64,000 nt of DNA from Planococcus sp. PAMC 21323 (GTDB taxonomy: Bacteria; Bacillota; Bacilli; Bacillales_A; Planococcaceae). This document shows, in pieces, positions 35,013-43,899 of this stretch. The position numbers were made by a program, and so were the translations under genes. Location: positions 2,976,001 through 3,040,000 of the forward strand of contig NZ_CP009129.1 of NCBI RefSeq assembly GCF_000785555.1, written 5' to 3'. The notes beneath the pieces were generated by a model. It saw only the letters and a program-made list of their open reading frames with translations. It was not told the DNA's origin and made no database searches. The stretch's first letter is position 1, and each line of letters opens with the position of its first letter.

Positions 35013-35141
35013 AGATTTTCATTATTATATGTCAATTAATGCATTTTTACCATCTTTTATAAGTATTCCTTTTCAAATACGCCATTTAAGGCAATAATCA
35101 ACAAGAGCAGCTTAGAATTATGAACAAAAGGAGTGAAGCTT

Positions 35142-36500
35142 ATGACAACCCTATTGCGTGAAGACGAAATTACATTGGTTTTGATCAAGTCATTAAAAGA
35201 AGGCAAATTAAATGAATTCCAAGAAATTCTAGAAGAACTTCAACCATACGATATGGCGATTCAATACCGACATTTACCAGACAAGCACCAGAATAAATTT
35301 TTGCTATACCTAACCATTCGCCAATTAACAGAGTTGATGCAAGAACTGTCTAAAGTTGAACAAATCGATATTCTTCAAAAATTAGGCATAGAAAAATCAG
35401 CCCAAGTTTTAGATCGTATGGACAATGATGATTTAACACTACTCCTTGCCGATTTAGAACCAGAGCGCATTGAAGAACTATTGTCACAGATTAATCAGGA
35501 CGATTCTAAGTTTATCCATACCACAATGACCTATCCTCCTGAAACAGCCGGTCGCTTAATGAATAACCGCTATGTTTGGATTCCACGTCATTACACCATT
35601 CGTGATGCTATAGATAAGATCAAGCATTTCGCAGAACTAGCAGAATATCTCAACTATCTTTATATTGTCGATGAAGATAAAAAGCTACTTGGAGTAGTTT
35701 CCTATAAGGATTTGATCCTTGGAAATCTAGAAGACAAAATTGAAGAAGTTATGTATAAGCGCGTTGTTAAAGCTGACGTGTTGATGGACCAAGAAGATGT
35801 GGCTCAAATCATTAGCCGTTATGATTTTGTCACTTTGCCAATCGTGGAAAATGATAATACACTTGCCGGAATTATCACTGTTGATGATGTCATTGATGTT
35901 GTCATGCAAGAAGCCAATGAAGATATTGAAAAGCTTTCTGCTTCCGGTAAATCAATTGACTTTAATACACCTGCTTGGACAGCAGCCTACCGTCGACTGC
36001 CTTGGCTAATTTTGCTGTTATTCATTGGACTTTTTTCAGGTAGTATAATTAGCCGTTTCGAGGATACTTTGCAAGCTGTTGTTGCGTTAACTTTCTTTAT
36101 GCCGCTAATTGCTGGGATGACTGGAAATACCGGCACACAATCCTTGTCTGTCGTAGTCCGTGGATTAGCTTCACAAAAACTAAATTCCAAGCAAACCGTC
36201 AAGCTAATCGTGAGAGAATTATGGGTCGGCATTATTATTGGTGTCATCTGTTCTGTTCTTATTTTACTAATTGCTTATGTATGGCAAGGTAGTTTTGTAT
36301 TAGGTATTGTGGTTGGTGGGTCGTTATTAATGACTTTAATCATCGGAACCTTAGCTGGTACGATTATCCCTCTTATTTTGTACAGATTTAATATTGATCC
36401 AGCTGTTGCGTCTGGTCCTTTAATCACAACCATTAACGATATTCTGTCCTTATTGATTTATTTTGGTATGGCGACTTTGTTTATATCTCAGTTGATGTAA
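35142..36500 (+). CDS. mgtE: Magnesium transporter MgtE
   Basis: Mg2+-gated Mg2+ channel, 452 aa from ATG 35142 (AAAGGAG 8 nt before; an in-frame GTG at 35133 is less suited). The N domain (about 1-130) and two CBS domains (about 135-250, YIVDEDKKLLGVVSYKDL and LPIVENDNTLAGIITVDDVIDVV) precede five membrane helices with FFMPLIAGMTGNTGTQSLSVVVRGLA and the PLILYRFNIDPAVASGPLITTINDILSLLIYF pore region containing the conserved NID/P-x-x-D pattern. No Mg riboswitch was seen upstream. Confidence 0.96.
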   Translation: MTTLLREDEITLVLIKSLKEGKLNEFQEILEELQPYDMAIQYRHLPDKHQNKFLLYLTIRQLTELMQELSKVEQIDILQKLGIEKSAQVLDRMDNDDLTLLLADLEPERIEELLSQINQDDSKFIHTTMTYPPETAGRLMNNRYVWIPRHYTIRDAIDKIKHFAELAEYLNYLYIVDEDKKLLGVVSYKDLILGNLEDKIEEVMYKRVVKADVLMDQEDVAQIISRYDFVTLPIVENDNTLAGIITVDDVIDVVMQEANEDIEKLSASGKSIDFNTPAWTAAYRRLPWLILLLFIGLFSGSIISRFEDTLQAVVALTFFMPLIAGMTGNTGTQSLSVVVRGLASQKLNSKQTVKLIVRELWVGIIIGVICSVLILLIAYVWQGSFVLGIVVGGSLLMTLIIGTLAGTIIPLILYRFNIDPAVASGPLITTINDILSLLIYFGMATLFISQLM

Positions 36501-36592
36501 AAAAATTAATAAAAAAAGCTTTTTTCAAGCATTATTCTTTAAACCAAGTAAATCTCTTGGTATAATTGGTTGAAACTTAAGGAGGCGCGTTT

Positions 36593-37006
36593 ATGACTAT
36601 TCCAAAACCCCTTGTTCAAACCAACCAAGCTTTTATCGTTGTTACTGTCATAATGGCGCTTTTGCTCCATCCAGCTATTTTATTGTTACCATTTGCCGTT
36701 GGAGCTTATACATTATCTACAAAGAAAAACCCTGTAATTTTGTGGAGCCGCCGCTTTTTGAAAAAACCCATGGCAAGTTACCAGCAAGAAGACCGAGATC
36801 AACAGTTGTTTAATCAATGGATTGCCACTATCTGTTTAGGACTTTCATTCTTATTCTTTTCTGTTGGTTTACCGTTACTCGGTTTTGCATTTAGTATTAT
36901 GGTCATTATCGCTGCAGGTGTCGCATTGATGGGTTATTGCATCGGCTGTACAATTCGTTACCGTTACATGATGTGGAAACATAACCGCACAAAAGTACAG
37001 GCATAA
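36593..37006 (+). CDS. DUF4395 family membrane protein
   Basis: 137 aa with four predicted membrane helices and the DUF4395 hallmark GYCIGCTIRYRYM (CxxC) near the C-terminus. The GGAGG at proper spacing supports ATG 36593. Such proteins are often linked to thioredoxin-like redox functions, but the role is unknown. Followed by a terminator and then a repeat element. Confidence 0.8.
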   Translation: MTIPKPLVQTNQAFIVVTVIMALLLHPAILLLPFAVGAYTLSTKKNPVILWSRRFLKKPMASYQQEDRDQQLFNQWIATICLGLSFLFFSVGLPLLGFAFSIMVIIAAGVALMGYCIGCTIRYRYMMWKHNRTKVQA

Positions 37007-37040
37007 AAAAGGACCCGGAGCTTTTGCTCCGGGTCCTTTC
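37005..37040 (+). terminator. Terminator of the DUF4395 gene
   Basis: Stem ggacccggagc/gctccgggtcc (37011-37021 with 37026-37036), loop TTTT, A-run before and T-run after. Repeat element copy 1 begins right behind it. Confidence 0.95.
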
Positions 37041-37336
37041 AGATTTTAGATAAAGTCTTGTTAAACTGAATAGTGGCGTTTATCCACAACCGTTCTGGCC
37101 ACTGCGCTTTCCATGGGCTCAGCTTCAGCCTCCTCGTCACTGACGTTCCTGCGGGGTCAGCTCTCGCTGTCCCATAGGAGTCTCCGTGGCCAGAACGATT
37201 GCTAGCATGAGTCTCCAATCAGAGAGAGTAACCAACTAATTTACTTTTTAAGAAGCTTGATCATTCCTAACTCAGGGTCTAGGGAAGCGCCTGCATGATT
37301 AGTATATATGACGATATAAGTATTCATTCTTTGGCT
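37041..37336. repeat. Terminator-associated mosaic repeat element, copy 1 (degenerate)
   Basis: The start (AGATTTTAGATAAAGTCTTGTTAAACTGAATAGTG region) matches the left ends of copies at 43899 and 58672. A GC-rich module at about 37091-37195 (GGCCACTGCGCTTTCC, CAGCCTCCTCGTCACTGACG, TTCCTGCGGGGTC) is shared. The right end (ATAAGTATTCATTCTTTG) resembles the conserved GTAAGTATTCTTTTGT end. No coding capacity. The rest of 37007-37490 has no gene. Confidence 0.8.
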
Positions 37337-37449
37337 AACACATGAAATTTATTTGTGCAATTTACAATGCTATAAACCGCTCTGATCGCTTAGGAGATAA
37401 ATAGATAGATCAAAGAGTATCAAGAGTTTTTACAATTAAACAATTCAAG

Positions 37450-37483
37450 AAGAGGTATTGGATGCACCGCCCCAATACCTCTT
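37450..37483 (-). terminator. proA terminator
   Basis: Stem aagaggtattgg/ccaatacctctt just after the proA stop codon on the minus strand. Confidence 0.88.
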
Positions 37484-37490
37484 TTACTCT

Positions 37491-38768
37491 TTATTTTATT
37501 TGCCCATTTCCGCGTATAATGTATTTTGTTGAGGTTAAGGCTGGCAACCCCATGGGTCCTCTTGCATGAAGCTTTTGTGTGCTAATGCCGATTTCTGCGC
37601 CAAATCCAAATTCGAAACCATCTGTAAAACGAGTCGAAGCATTGTGATACACTGCTGCGGCATCAATTTCCATGAAAAATTGATCGACGTTTTCTGGATT
37701 TTTCGAAATGATTGCCTCTGAATGTTTGGTTCCGTATGTATTGATGTGTTCAATTGCTTTACTGACACTATCCACAGTTTTGATCGCCACTTCAAGTCCG
37801 AGGTATTCTGTTCCCCAATCCTCTTCTTCTGCAGCTATCACATTAGGTGAGAGTTTTTGCACGGGTTCGTTCCCGTGGATTGTTACTTGCTGGTCTTGTA
37901 AAGCACTCATCAATAGTGGCAAATGCTTATCGGCCCAAGCTTGGTGAACCAAAATACTTTCACAAGCATTGCAGACAGATGGACGTTGTGTTTTGGCATT
38001 TAACGCGATATCAATTGCCATTTGAACATTTGCTGTTTCATCGATATAAATATGACAGTTTCCTGCGCCAGTTTCTAAAACTGGAACTGTCGAATTTTGA
38101 ACAACCGTCTGGATCAACTTCGCGCCTCCACGAGGAATTAACACATCCAAGTATTGATTTAACTTGAACATATGCGATGCTGCTTCTCTGCTCGTGTCTT
38201 CTAATAACTGCACAGACTCCACTGGCAACTCACTTTTTTCTAATGCTCGGTGAATAACAGCAACAATTGCTTTATTCGAATAGATGGCTGTAGAACTGCC
38301 ACGCAATACGACCGCATTCCCTGTTTTCAAACATAAGCTCGAAGCATCTACTGTAACATTCGGGCGTGCTTCATAAATCATGCCAACAACACCTAAAGGT
38401 ACGCGAATTTTGGACATGGTTAAACCGTTTGGACGCTCCCATTTCTCAAGTACTTCACCCACGGGATCTGCTAGTTTTGTTAGTTGGATCAAAGCATCCG
38501 CCATGTCTTTGATTCGATCTTCATCTAGCTTAAGACGATCTACTAACGACTCACTCATATTATTTTGACGGCCAACTTCCACATCTTTGTTGTTTTCCAT
38601 TAAAATATAAGTTTGTTCTTCTAGCAATTGTGCTGAAATGGAACGCAAAGCGTTATTTTTTTGCTTTGTCGTCGACTTTGCTAGTATCGCTGAAGCTTGT
38701 TTTGCCTTTTTCGCTTTTTGTAGAAGTTCGCTTTGGTCCGTTTCTTGCTCTTGAAAAAGTTTCGTCAT
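37491..38768 (-). CDS. proA: Gamma-glutamyl phosphate reductase
   Basis: Second step of proline synthesis: NADPH-dependent reduction of gamma-glutamyl phosphate to glutamate semialdehyde. 425 aa. [19 protein letters not shown] and [16 protein letters not shown] are typical; the catalytic Cys lies in [37 protein letters not shown] closes the fold. It follows proB by 28 nt, forming proBA. Confidence 0.96.
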   Translation of the reverse strand: MTKLFQEQETDQSELLQKAKKAKQASAILAKSTTKQKNNALRSISAQLLEEQTYILMENNKDVEVGRQNNMSESLVDRLKLDEDRIKDMADALIQLTKLADPVGEVLEKWERPNGLTMSKIRVPLGVVGMIYEARPNVTVDASSLCLKTGNAVVLRGSSTAIYSNKAIVAVIHRALEKSELPVESVQLLEDTSREAASHMFKLNQYLDVLIPRGGAKLIQTVVQNSTVPVLETGAGNCHIYIDETANVQMAIDIALNAKTQRPSVCNACESILVHQAWADKHLPLLMSALQDQQVTIHGNEPVQKLSPNVIAAEEEDWGTEYLGLEVAIKTVDSVSKAIEHINTYGTKHSEAIISKNPENVDQFFMEIDAAAVYHNASTRFTDGFEFGFGAEIGISTQKLHARGPMGLPALTSTKYIIRGNGQIK

Positions 38769-38796
38769 CCAATTGCCCCTTTCAATTTTTGGTTTA

Positions 38797-39573
38797 TTAA
38801 ACGTTCATTTCTGTTTTCACACCGATATAGGTTCCATCGCCAATGCCTTTAAAAATATCGACTAGTTTTTCGCTGCCAGTTCCAGAACCGATAAATACTT
38901 GGACGCCAAAAGCAAGCGCCGTACGAGCGGCTTCTACTTTAGATTTCATACCGCCAGTTCCTACGTCAGAGCCTTCAGAAGAAGTTGCAGCTATTAGTTC
39001 ATCAGGGATGTCTTGTAAATAGAGGTATTTCTGAGCTTGAGGGTTGGTTCTTGGGTTTTCGAGATAAATGCCATTAATATCGGTTAAAATTATGAGGAAA
39101 TCGGCATGAATCAGCCCACTAACTAGCGCAGACAACATGTCGTTATCACCAAAAGTGAGTTCTTTTACTGCAACTGAATCATTTTCATTAATGATTGGCA
39201 TAACATTCCGTTCCAAGAGCTTGGAAATGGTATCATTGGCATTTTTGTAAAGATCTTTCGTCAGCAACAATTGTGCTGCGACAATACTATGCTTTTTACA
39301 CTCATCGGCGTACGCCTGCAGTAACAAGCTTTGCCCCACTGCTGCAGCCGATTGTTTATCGACTGTCGTATTAGGTCGAGATAAATACCCCATGCCCATA
39401 CATCCTGCAGCAACAGCTCCAGACGAGATCAATACCACTTCGTGTCCTTCTTCTTTTAAACGAGCTAGTGCATCCACGTGCTCTCGCAACTTCTCAATTG
39501 ATAGCTTTCCCTGTTCATCTGTTAACGAACTACTTCCGATCTTCACAACAATTCTTTTCTTCTCCACGTGCAT
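38797..39573 (-). CDS. proB: Glutamate 5-kinase, PUA-less form
   Basis: First step of proline synthesis: ATP-dependent phosphorylation of glutamate. 258 aa; Bacillus and E. coli ProB are about 365 aa because of a C-terminal PUA domain, absent here, leaving the amino-acid-kinase domain. [48 protein letters not shown] and [12 protein letters not shown] are all present. ATG 39573 lies very close to GGGTGGTG; a GTG at 39567 is an alternative start. ARG box and leader hairpins lie upstream. Confidence 0.94.
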   Translation of the reverse strand: MHVEKKRIVVKIGSSSLTDEQGKLSIEKLREHVDALARLKEEGHEVVLISSGAVAAGCMGMGYLSRPNTTVDKQSAAAVGQSLLLQAYADECKKHSIVAAQLLLTKDLYKNANDTISKLLERNVMPIINENDSVAVKELTFGDNDMLSALVSGLIHADFLIILTDINGIYLENPRTNPQAQKYLYLQDIPDELIAATSSEGSDVGTGGMKSKVEAARTALAFGVQVFIGSGTGSEKLVDIFKGIGDGTYIGVKTEMNV

Positions 39574-39590
39574 TCACCACCCGTTTTTGA

Positions 39591-39639
39591 TAAATAAAAA
39601 AATCTTCCATTTGTTCAAAAACGGAAGAACCTTGCCTCC
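39591..39639 (-). promoter_or_regulatory. Putative attenuator in the proBA leader
   Basis: Terminator-like hairpin TCTTCC/GGAAGA at 39603-39628 with T-rich tail (39602-39591) lies between promoter and proB. GGAGG at 39639-39635 can pair with CTTCC at 39627-39623 and would disrupt it. A short CTCT-ATTCA-AGAG hairpin begins near the start of the leader. No T-box consensus is present, and the leader (about 110 nt) is too short for one. Confidence 0.5.
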
Positions 39640-39687
39640 GTGACTAAATTTCCATCGACTTTTTTATCGAATCTCTTGAATAGAGTT

Positions 39688-39716
39688 ATTATGCACTCTT
39701 TCGTATTTTAAGTCAA
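39688..39716 (-). promoter_or_regulatory. proBA SigA promoter
   Basis: Minus-strand TTGACT (39716-39711), 17-nt spacer, CATAAT (39693-39688). Confidence 0.85.
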
Positions 39717-39774
39717 TTATTTATTTGTATTTTTCTTTTAAATAAGACTTTAATGGATTTAAATATACAATATT

Positions 39775-39792
39775 AATGAATATTTATTCATT
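39775..39792. promoter_or_regulatory. ARG box (ArgR/AhrC operator-like)
   Basis: AATGAATATTTATTCATT fits wnTGAATWWWWATTCAnw perfectly and is a palindrome (8-bp arms, 2-nt centre). It lies about 60 bp upstream of the proBA -35 box. The remaining gap DNA to 40000 is AT-rich without a gene. Confidence 0.7.
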
Positions 39793-39960
39793 TTAATGTA
39801 GTGTTATTAACGATCTTTTTTAGGCTATCTGTTTCGCAAGGACGAAAACACAATAAATGAGTCAGATTATTCTGCATAAAAAAGAACTTAAAATATACGT
39901 CAGTTTACCATATATTTTCAGATTCACACACGGCACTTTTGACTGAGAATTTGCTGCATG

Positions 39961-39992
39961 AAAAAAAGCACAGGAGAAATCCCATGCTTTTT
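39961..39992 (-). terminator. cstA terminator
   Basis: Imperfect stem AAAAAGCA/TGCTTTTT with inner GG/CC on the minus strand, followed by T residues. Confidence 0.75.
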
Positions 39993-40000
39993 CGTTACTA

Positions 40001-41437
40001 TTATAAAGTGTGGTAGTCTGCTTCTAATTGTTTTATGCTTCTGTACTTCATAATTTGAGCTGCGTACCACCCAACAACTACCAATGTGATGCAACCGCCA
40101 ATAATCGCAGATACTTGGTAATCCATATTCAAGCCTTCTGGTGCATAGAAAATGTACATGGAAACGACTGCTGTCATAAAGATTGCAGGTACACCTGCCA
40201 CCCAGTGAAATTTAAAGTTTTTCAATAAGTAAACTGCTGCCGTCCAAAGCATAAACGTTGCTACCAACTGATTGGTCCACCCAACATAACGCCAAAGGAA
40301 TGTATAATCGATTGTTGCCATATAGAACGTTGGAATTCCTAGTGGTATCGTGACTAGCAAAACTTTCACTTTGCCTTGCATGTTGACAAATTTCGAAAGA
40401 ATATCCGTTAAAATCATTCGTGAAGAACGAAGTGCCGTGTCACCTGTAGTGATAGGCAAAATAATAACACCAAAAATCGCTAGCAAGCCACCGATCGATC
40501 CAAGTAACGTGATTGAAATTTCGTTGACCACACCAGACGGACCACCTGCAGCCAGCGCCGCTCCAAGTCCCTCAGTGCCGTTGAAAAATGTCATTCCGGC
40601 TGCTGCCCAGATTAAAGCAATAACACCTTCAATAATCATAGCTCCGTAAAAAATCTTACGACCATCTGACTCTTTTTTCATCGTTCGTGCAATAATCGGG
40701 CTCTGCGTACAATGAAAGCCAGAAATTGCACCACATGAAATAGTGACCATTAATAACGGCCAAATCGGCAAAGTGCCTGGATGTAAATTTTCGAAAGTAA
40801 GGTTTGGCATTGGTTTGCCAGAGAATACGAGTGCCACAGCTACTGCAATCGCCATAAATAGTAAAATCCCGCCTAGTAGCGGATAAATACGCCCAATAAC
40901 TTTATTAATGGGTAAAATCGTTGCCAAGATAAAATAGAAGAAAATAATTGCTAATGCCGTGATAAAGTTAATCGGTGTAATTTGCGCGATCAACTGTGCC
41001 GGACCAGCCGTAAAAGCTGCAGTCACCAATAACATCAACACAAGAGAAAGGCCATTGATGAATACTTTCGCATTTTTCCCTAGGTACTTCCCAACCAAGG
41101 TTGGAAATTGTGCCCCGCCGTGACGCATCGAAAGCACACCTGAAAAATAATCGTGTACCCCTCCAGCGAAAATACTACCCACAACAATCCAAACAAAAGC
41201 TACCGGACCGTACAACGCACCTGCAACTGCCCCGTATATTGGACCAAGACCTGCAATATTCAATAATTGAATCAAATTACCTTTCCACCAGCTCATTGGC
41301 ACAAAATCTAATTTATCGGTTTTGGAATACGCGGGTGTGGGTGTCTGATCATCAATTCCAAAAACACGTTCGATGAATTTCGAATAAAATACATAGCCTA
41401 AAATAAGTAGTACCAGTGCAGCAAAAAAGGTTATCAT
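40001..41437 (-). CDS. Carbon starvation CstA family transporter (short form)
   Basis: Inner-membrane transporter of the CstA/BtsT family, known to carry pyruvate or peptides. 478 aa, against about 700 aa for E. coli CstA, so the C-terminal region is shorter. About 13 hydrophobic helices; signatures are QLLNIAGLGPIYGAVAGALYGP, GGVHDYFSGVLSMRHGG, and SGFHCTQSPIIARTMKKE. CAGGAGG precedes ATG 41437. A TTGAAA/TATACT promoter lies upstream. Substrate not assignable. Confidence 0.9.
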   Translation of the reverse strand: MITFFAALVLLILGYVFYSKFIERVFGIDDQTPTPAYSKTDKLDFVPMSWWKGNLIQLLNIAGLGPIYGAVAGALYGPVAFVWIVVGSIFAGGVHDYFSGVLSMRHGGAQFPTLVGKYLGKNAKVFINGLSLVLMLLVTAAFTAGPAQLIAQITPINFITALAIIFFYFILATILPINKVIGRIYPLLGGILLFMAIAVAVALVFSGKPMPNLTFENLHPGTLPIWPLLMVTISCGAISGFHCTQSPIIARTMKKESDGRKIFYGAMIIEGVIALIWAAAGMTFFNGTEGLGAALAAGGPSGVVNEISITLLGSIGGLLAIFGVIILPITTGDTALRSSRMILTDILSKFVNMQGKVKVLLVTIPLGIPTFYMATIDYTFLWRYVGWTNQLVATFMLWTAAVYLLKNFKFHWVAGVPAIFMTAVVSMYIFYAPEGLNMDYQVSAIIGGCITLVVVGWYAAQIMKYRSIKQLEADYHTL

Positions 41438-41463
41438 ATGCGGTTCCTCCTGATGTGTTGTTA

Positions 41464-41493
41464 AGTATAAAGAATGATAACATGTTTTTTCAA
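41464..41493 (-). promoter_or_regulatory. cstA promoter
   Basis: Minus-strand TTGAAA (41493-41488), 18-nt spacer, TATACT (41469-41464). Confidence 0.75.
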
Positions 41494-41618
41494 TATATAA
41501 ACATAATATTTAGAAAAAACCAAATTTACTGCAAATTAACTACTTCATCTATTTCAAACGTGGTTTTACTGGTTTTATGTACTCATATAGTAGGCATTTC
41601 ATATTTCTCAATAGTAAT

Positions 41619-41652
41619 AAAAAAGTACTCGGATGTAATTCATCCAAGCACT
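41619..41652 (-). terminator. Terminator of the lipoprotein gene
   Basis: Stem AGTGCTTGGATG/CATCCGAGTACT with one mismatch, loop AATTA, then T-run on the minus strand. Confidence 0.85.
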
Positions 41653-41663
41653 CTTTGTAGTGA

Positions 41664-42305
41664 TTAATCAAATTGCGTAGTAAAATTTTTTGCTTTTGCA
41701 AGTTGTTCTCCATGACTACTAAAGACATCACTTGTCGTAATTTCGATTGAATCGATCTTACTTTCCTCGATGATAAATCCTACATTTCCTCGCTTTGTTT
41801 CGCCTGCCATTAGTGTACCGGTCAGTTCCTCCAAATAAATATCATCTTCCCAAAGCTTTAGTTCTTCTTTGTCCGTTTCCAGTAAAGCTACTGGGGCAAA
41901 GTTCACATCCTCGTCAGAGAGATTGGAGATTTCTACGAACATCTTAACTAACGTGAATTCTTGTTCATGTGTGTAGGAGTGGTAAAAATCGATTAAGCTA
42001 TAATCCGGCTTTAGTTGTAAAATTTTCGATTCTTTTACGGTTAACTGGACAGGTCCAATTTCATACGCTTTGGAATTCATGTTGACTGCTTTTACAACCG
42101 CTTCTCCTTTAGCATCCTTCTTGCTTTGACCAAGGTTTTGCAAGGTGCGATCATCTGTAACTTGAGGATTCAAGACATAGTCTTCGTAATAGTCAGGAAT
42201 TTCTTGTTCAGCAACTGCTGAAGCCACCGCTACCGTATCCTGCTTCTCAGAGCATCCTCCGAGTATCAATGCCGAGAATATGGTTAAATAAATCGCTTTT
42301 TTCAT
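41664..42305 (-). CDS. Hypothetical lipoprotein
   Basis: 213 aa with lipoprotein signal MKKAIYLTIFSALILGGC (Cys 18). The mature chain is acidic and ends in a beta-rich domain (about 75-200, e.g. VQLTVKESKILQLKP and FTLVKMFVEISNLSDEDVNFAP), similar in pattern to DUF4352-type extracellular immunoglobulin-like domains. No function recognised. 22 nt downstream of the alkaline phosphatase gene, so probably cotranscribed with it and possibly phosphate-regulated. Confidence 0.75.
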   Translation of the reverse strand: MKKAIYLTIFSALILGGCSEKQDTVAVASAVAEQEIPDYYEDYVLNPQVTDDRTLQNLGQSKKDAKGEAVVKAVNMNSKAYEIGPVQLTVKESKILQLKPDYSLIDFYHSYTHEQEFTLVKMFVEISNLSDEDVNFAPVALLETDKEELKLWEDDIYLEELTGTLMAGETKRGNVGFIIEESKIDSIEITTSDVFSSHGEQLAKAKNFTTQFD

Positions 42306-42327
42306 TCCATGTCCTCATTTCACTTTA

Positions 42328-43755
42328 TTACTTGTCGTTAATCTCAACTTTTGCTTTTAGCAAATCGAAAATGATTTTAGCATGATCCGTATTGTCGAGC
42401 TTGCCTGCAAACTTGTCACTTGCTGGACCATATGCGTAAACTGGAACATCTTCTCCCGTGTGGCCCCCAGTTGTCCATCCTGTATGTGTGCGCTCATTGA
42501 AAATTTCTTCGATTGCGTTATCAATAGCTGTGTATTTTCTACCTTCTGCAGCTTTTTTCACAGCTCCTATTTCTTCAGCAGTTAAGTCAAGGTCAATATA
42601 ATCGCTTAACGTTTCCTCTACACTAGCACCGTCTACAATTTGTTGCGCCATAAAATCAGGTGTCCGCTTTGCTGCTTTGATCGGCTCGCCGAACCAGTTA
42701 TAGATTCCGTCTGCTCCAATCGAGAAGCCGCCTGTCGAATGATCGGCTGTTGCAACCACTAACGTATTACCGTCTTCCTTTGCAAATTTGATTGCAGCTT
42801 GGAATGCTTTATCAAAGTCTTCCATTTCGCTCATAGCTGCGACGATATCATTATCATGTCCTGCCCAATCAACTTGACTGCCTTCTACCATTAAGAAGAA
42901 ACCCTCCTTGTCTTTTGATAAACGATCAATGGCAGATGTCGTCATTTCTTCTAACGATGGTGTGCTATCGTCACGATCAATCATTTTTGGAAGACCTGCC
43001 GGTGCAAACAAACCAAGCACTTGCTCATCATCATTTTTTAAGAGTTCATCACGGTTTGTCAGGTAGCTATAACCGTCTTTTTGAAATTCTTCCGTAAGAT
43101 TACGGTCTGTTCGTTCGAATAAAGAAGTTCCTCCACCTAAAAGAACGTCTACTTTATGTTCTCCGTCGATTAATTCGTCGTAATAGTCATCTGCAATTGC
43201 ATTCATATTTTTTCGTGCAATGTCATGAGCACCAAACGACGCTGGTGTAGCGTGTGTGATTTCAGATGTTGCAACGAGGCCTGTTGATTTGCCTTTTTCT
43301 TTGGCTGCCTCTAGAACTGTTTTCACGCTGTTTTTATCATTATCAACAGCGATCGCACTATTATAAGTTTTAATCCCCGCGGCCATAGCTGTAGCTGCGG
43401 ACGCAGAGTCTGTAACGTTTTGGTGTGGATCTTCAGGGTAAGTTGATTGTTGGCCAACCAGATACGCATCGAGTGCTGTATTTTCGACAAATTTAGTCGA
43501 AGGGTCATTTTGCAAGTATCGATACGCAGAGGTGTACGATGTGCCCATCCCATCTCCAATTAAAAAAATAACATTCTTTACTTTTTCTTTTTTATTCTTT
43601 TTGTCTTTAGCATCTTCATGTCCATGTGCTTTTCCTTGGTGTTTGTCAAAGGCCCCCGCTTCAGCCGATGGTGTAAATAGACCGACCCCTGTAAATGCCA
43701 CTGCTGATGCTAAAGCAATCGGTAAAACTTTTGTTTTCAATTTTCTATGTATCAT
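42328..43755 (-). CDS. Secreted alkaline phosphatase (PhoA family)
   Basis: Phosphate-scavenging phosphomonoesterase, 475 aa from ATG 43755, which follows GGAGGAG (frame open to 43773). Signal peptide with positively charged start and hydrophobic KVLPIALASAVAFTG. Active-site serine in NVTDSASAATAMA; metal ligands in FLIGDGMGTSYT, VEGSQVDWAGHDND, VATADHSTGGFS and HTGEDVPVYAYGP. A Pho box with TATACT promoter lies just upstream, consistent with PhoP-activated phosphate-starvation expression. Confidence 0.95.
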   Translation of the reverse strand: MIHRKLKTKVLPIALASAVAFTGVGLFTPSAEAGAFDKHQGKAHGHEDAKDKKNKKEKVKNVIFLIGDGMGTSYTSAYRYLQNDPSTKFVENTALDAYLVGQQSTYPEDPHQNVTDSASAATAMAAGIKTYNSAIAVDNDKNSVKTVLEAAKEKGKSTGLVATSEITHATPASFGAHDIARKNMNAIADDYYDELIDGEHKVDVLLGGGTSLFERTDRNLTEEFQKDGYSYLTNRDELLKNDDEQVLGLFAPAGLPKMIDRDDSTPSLEEMTTSAIDRLSKDKEGFFLMVEGSQVDWAGHDNDIVAAMSEMEDFDKAFQAAIKFAKEDGNTLVVATADHSTGGFSIGADGIYNWFGEPIKAAKRTPDFMAQQIVDGASVEETLSDYIDLDLTAEEIGAVKKAAEGRKYTAIDNAIEEIFNERTHTGWTTGGHTGEDVPVYAYGPASDKFAGKLDNTDHAKIIFDLLKAKVEINDK

Positions 43756-43788
43756 GTTTTCTCCTCCAGTCATTTAATCTACACGCTC

Positions 43789-43842
43789 AGTATAAAAGTT
43801 GATTGTTAAGATTTAATTAGAGAATTGTTTAGACTTTGTAAA
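43789..43842 (-). promoter_or_regulatory. Pho box (PhoP repeats) and promoter of alkaline phosphatase
   Basis: Four hexamers at exact 11-nt spacing on the minus strand: TTTACA (43842-43837), TAAACA (43831-43826), CTAATT (43820-43815) and TTAACA (43809-43804). Three fit the PhoP repeat TTHAYA-like pattern well. TATACT (43794-43789) follows at 9 nt, with no good -35 box, typical of a PhoP-dependent promoter. Confidence 0.85.
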
Positions 43843-43872
43843 TTGTAAAAAACAGGTATTTTTACACAATAC

Positions 43873-43899
43873 AAAAAGCCCAGAAAAAATTCTGGGCTT
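43873..43899 (-). terminator. Terminator hairpin, left flank of repeat element copy 2
   Basis: Stem GCCCAGAA/TTCTGGGC (43878-43885 with 43890-43897), loop AAAA, T-run on the minus strand. Related to 44297-44319 on the other side of the element. Confidence 0.85.

Noticed and set aside
34793-35035. 80-aa open frame on the minus strand
   Set aside because: Lies across the c-di-GMP riboswitch and into the signal-peptide region of the real gene; it is a product of the conserved RNA sequence.
39574-39681. T-box upstream of proBA
   Set aside because: The leader is too short and the T-box consensus is absent; a GGGTGG near the start codon is the ribosome site.
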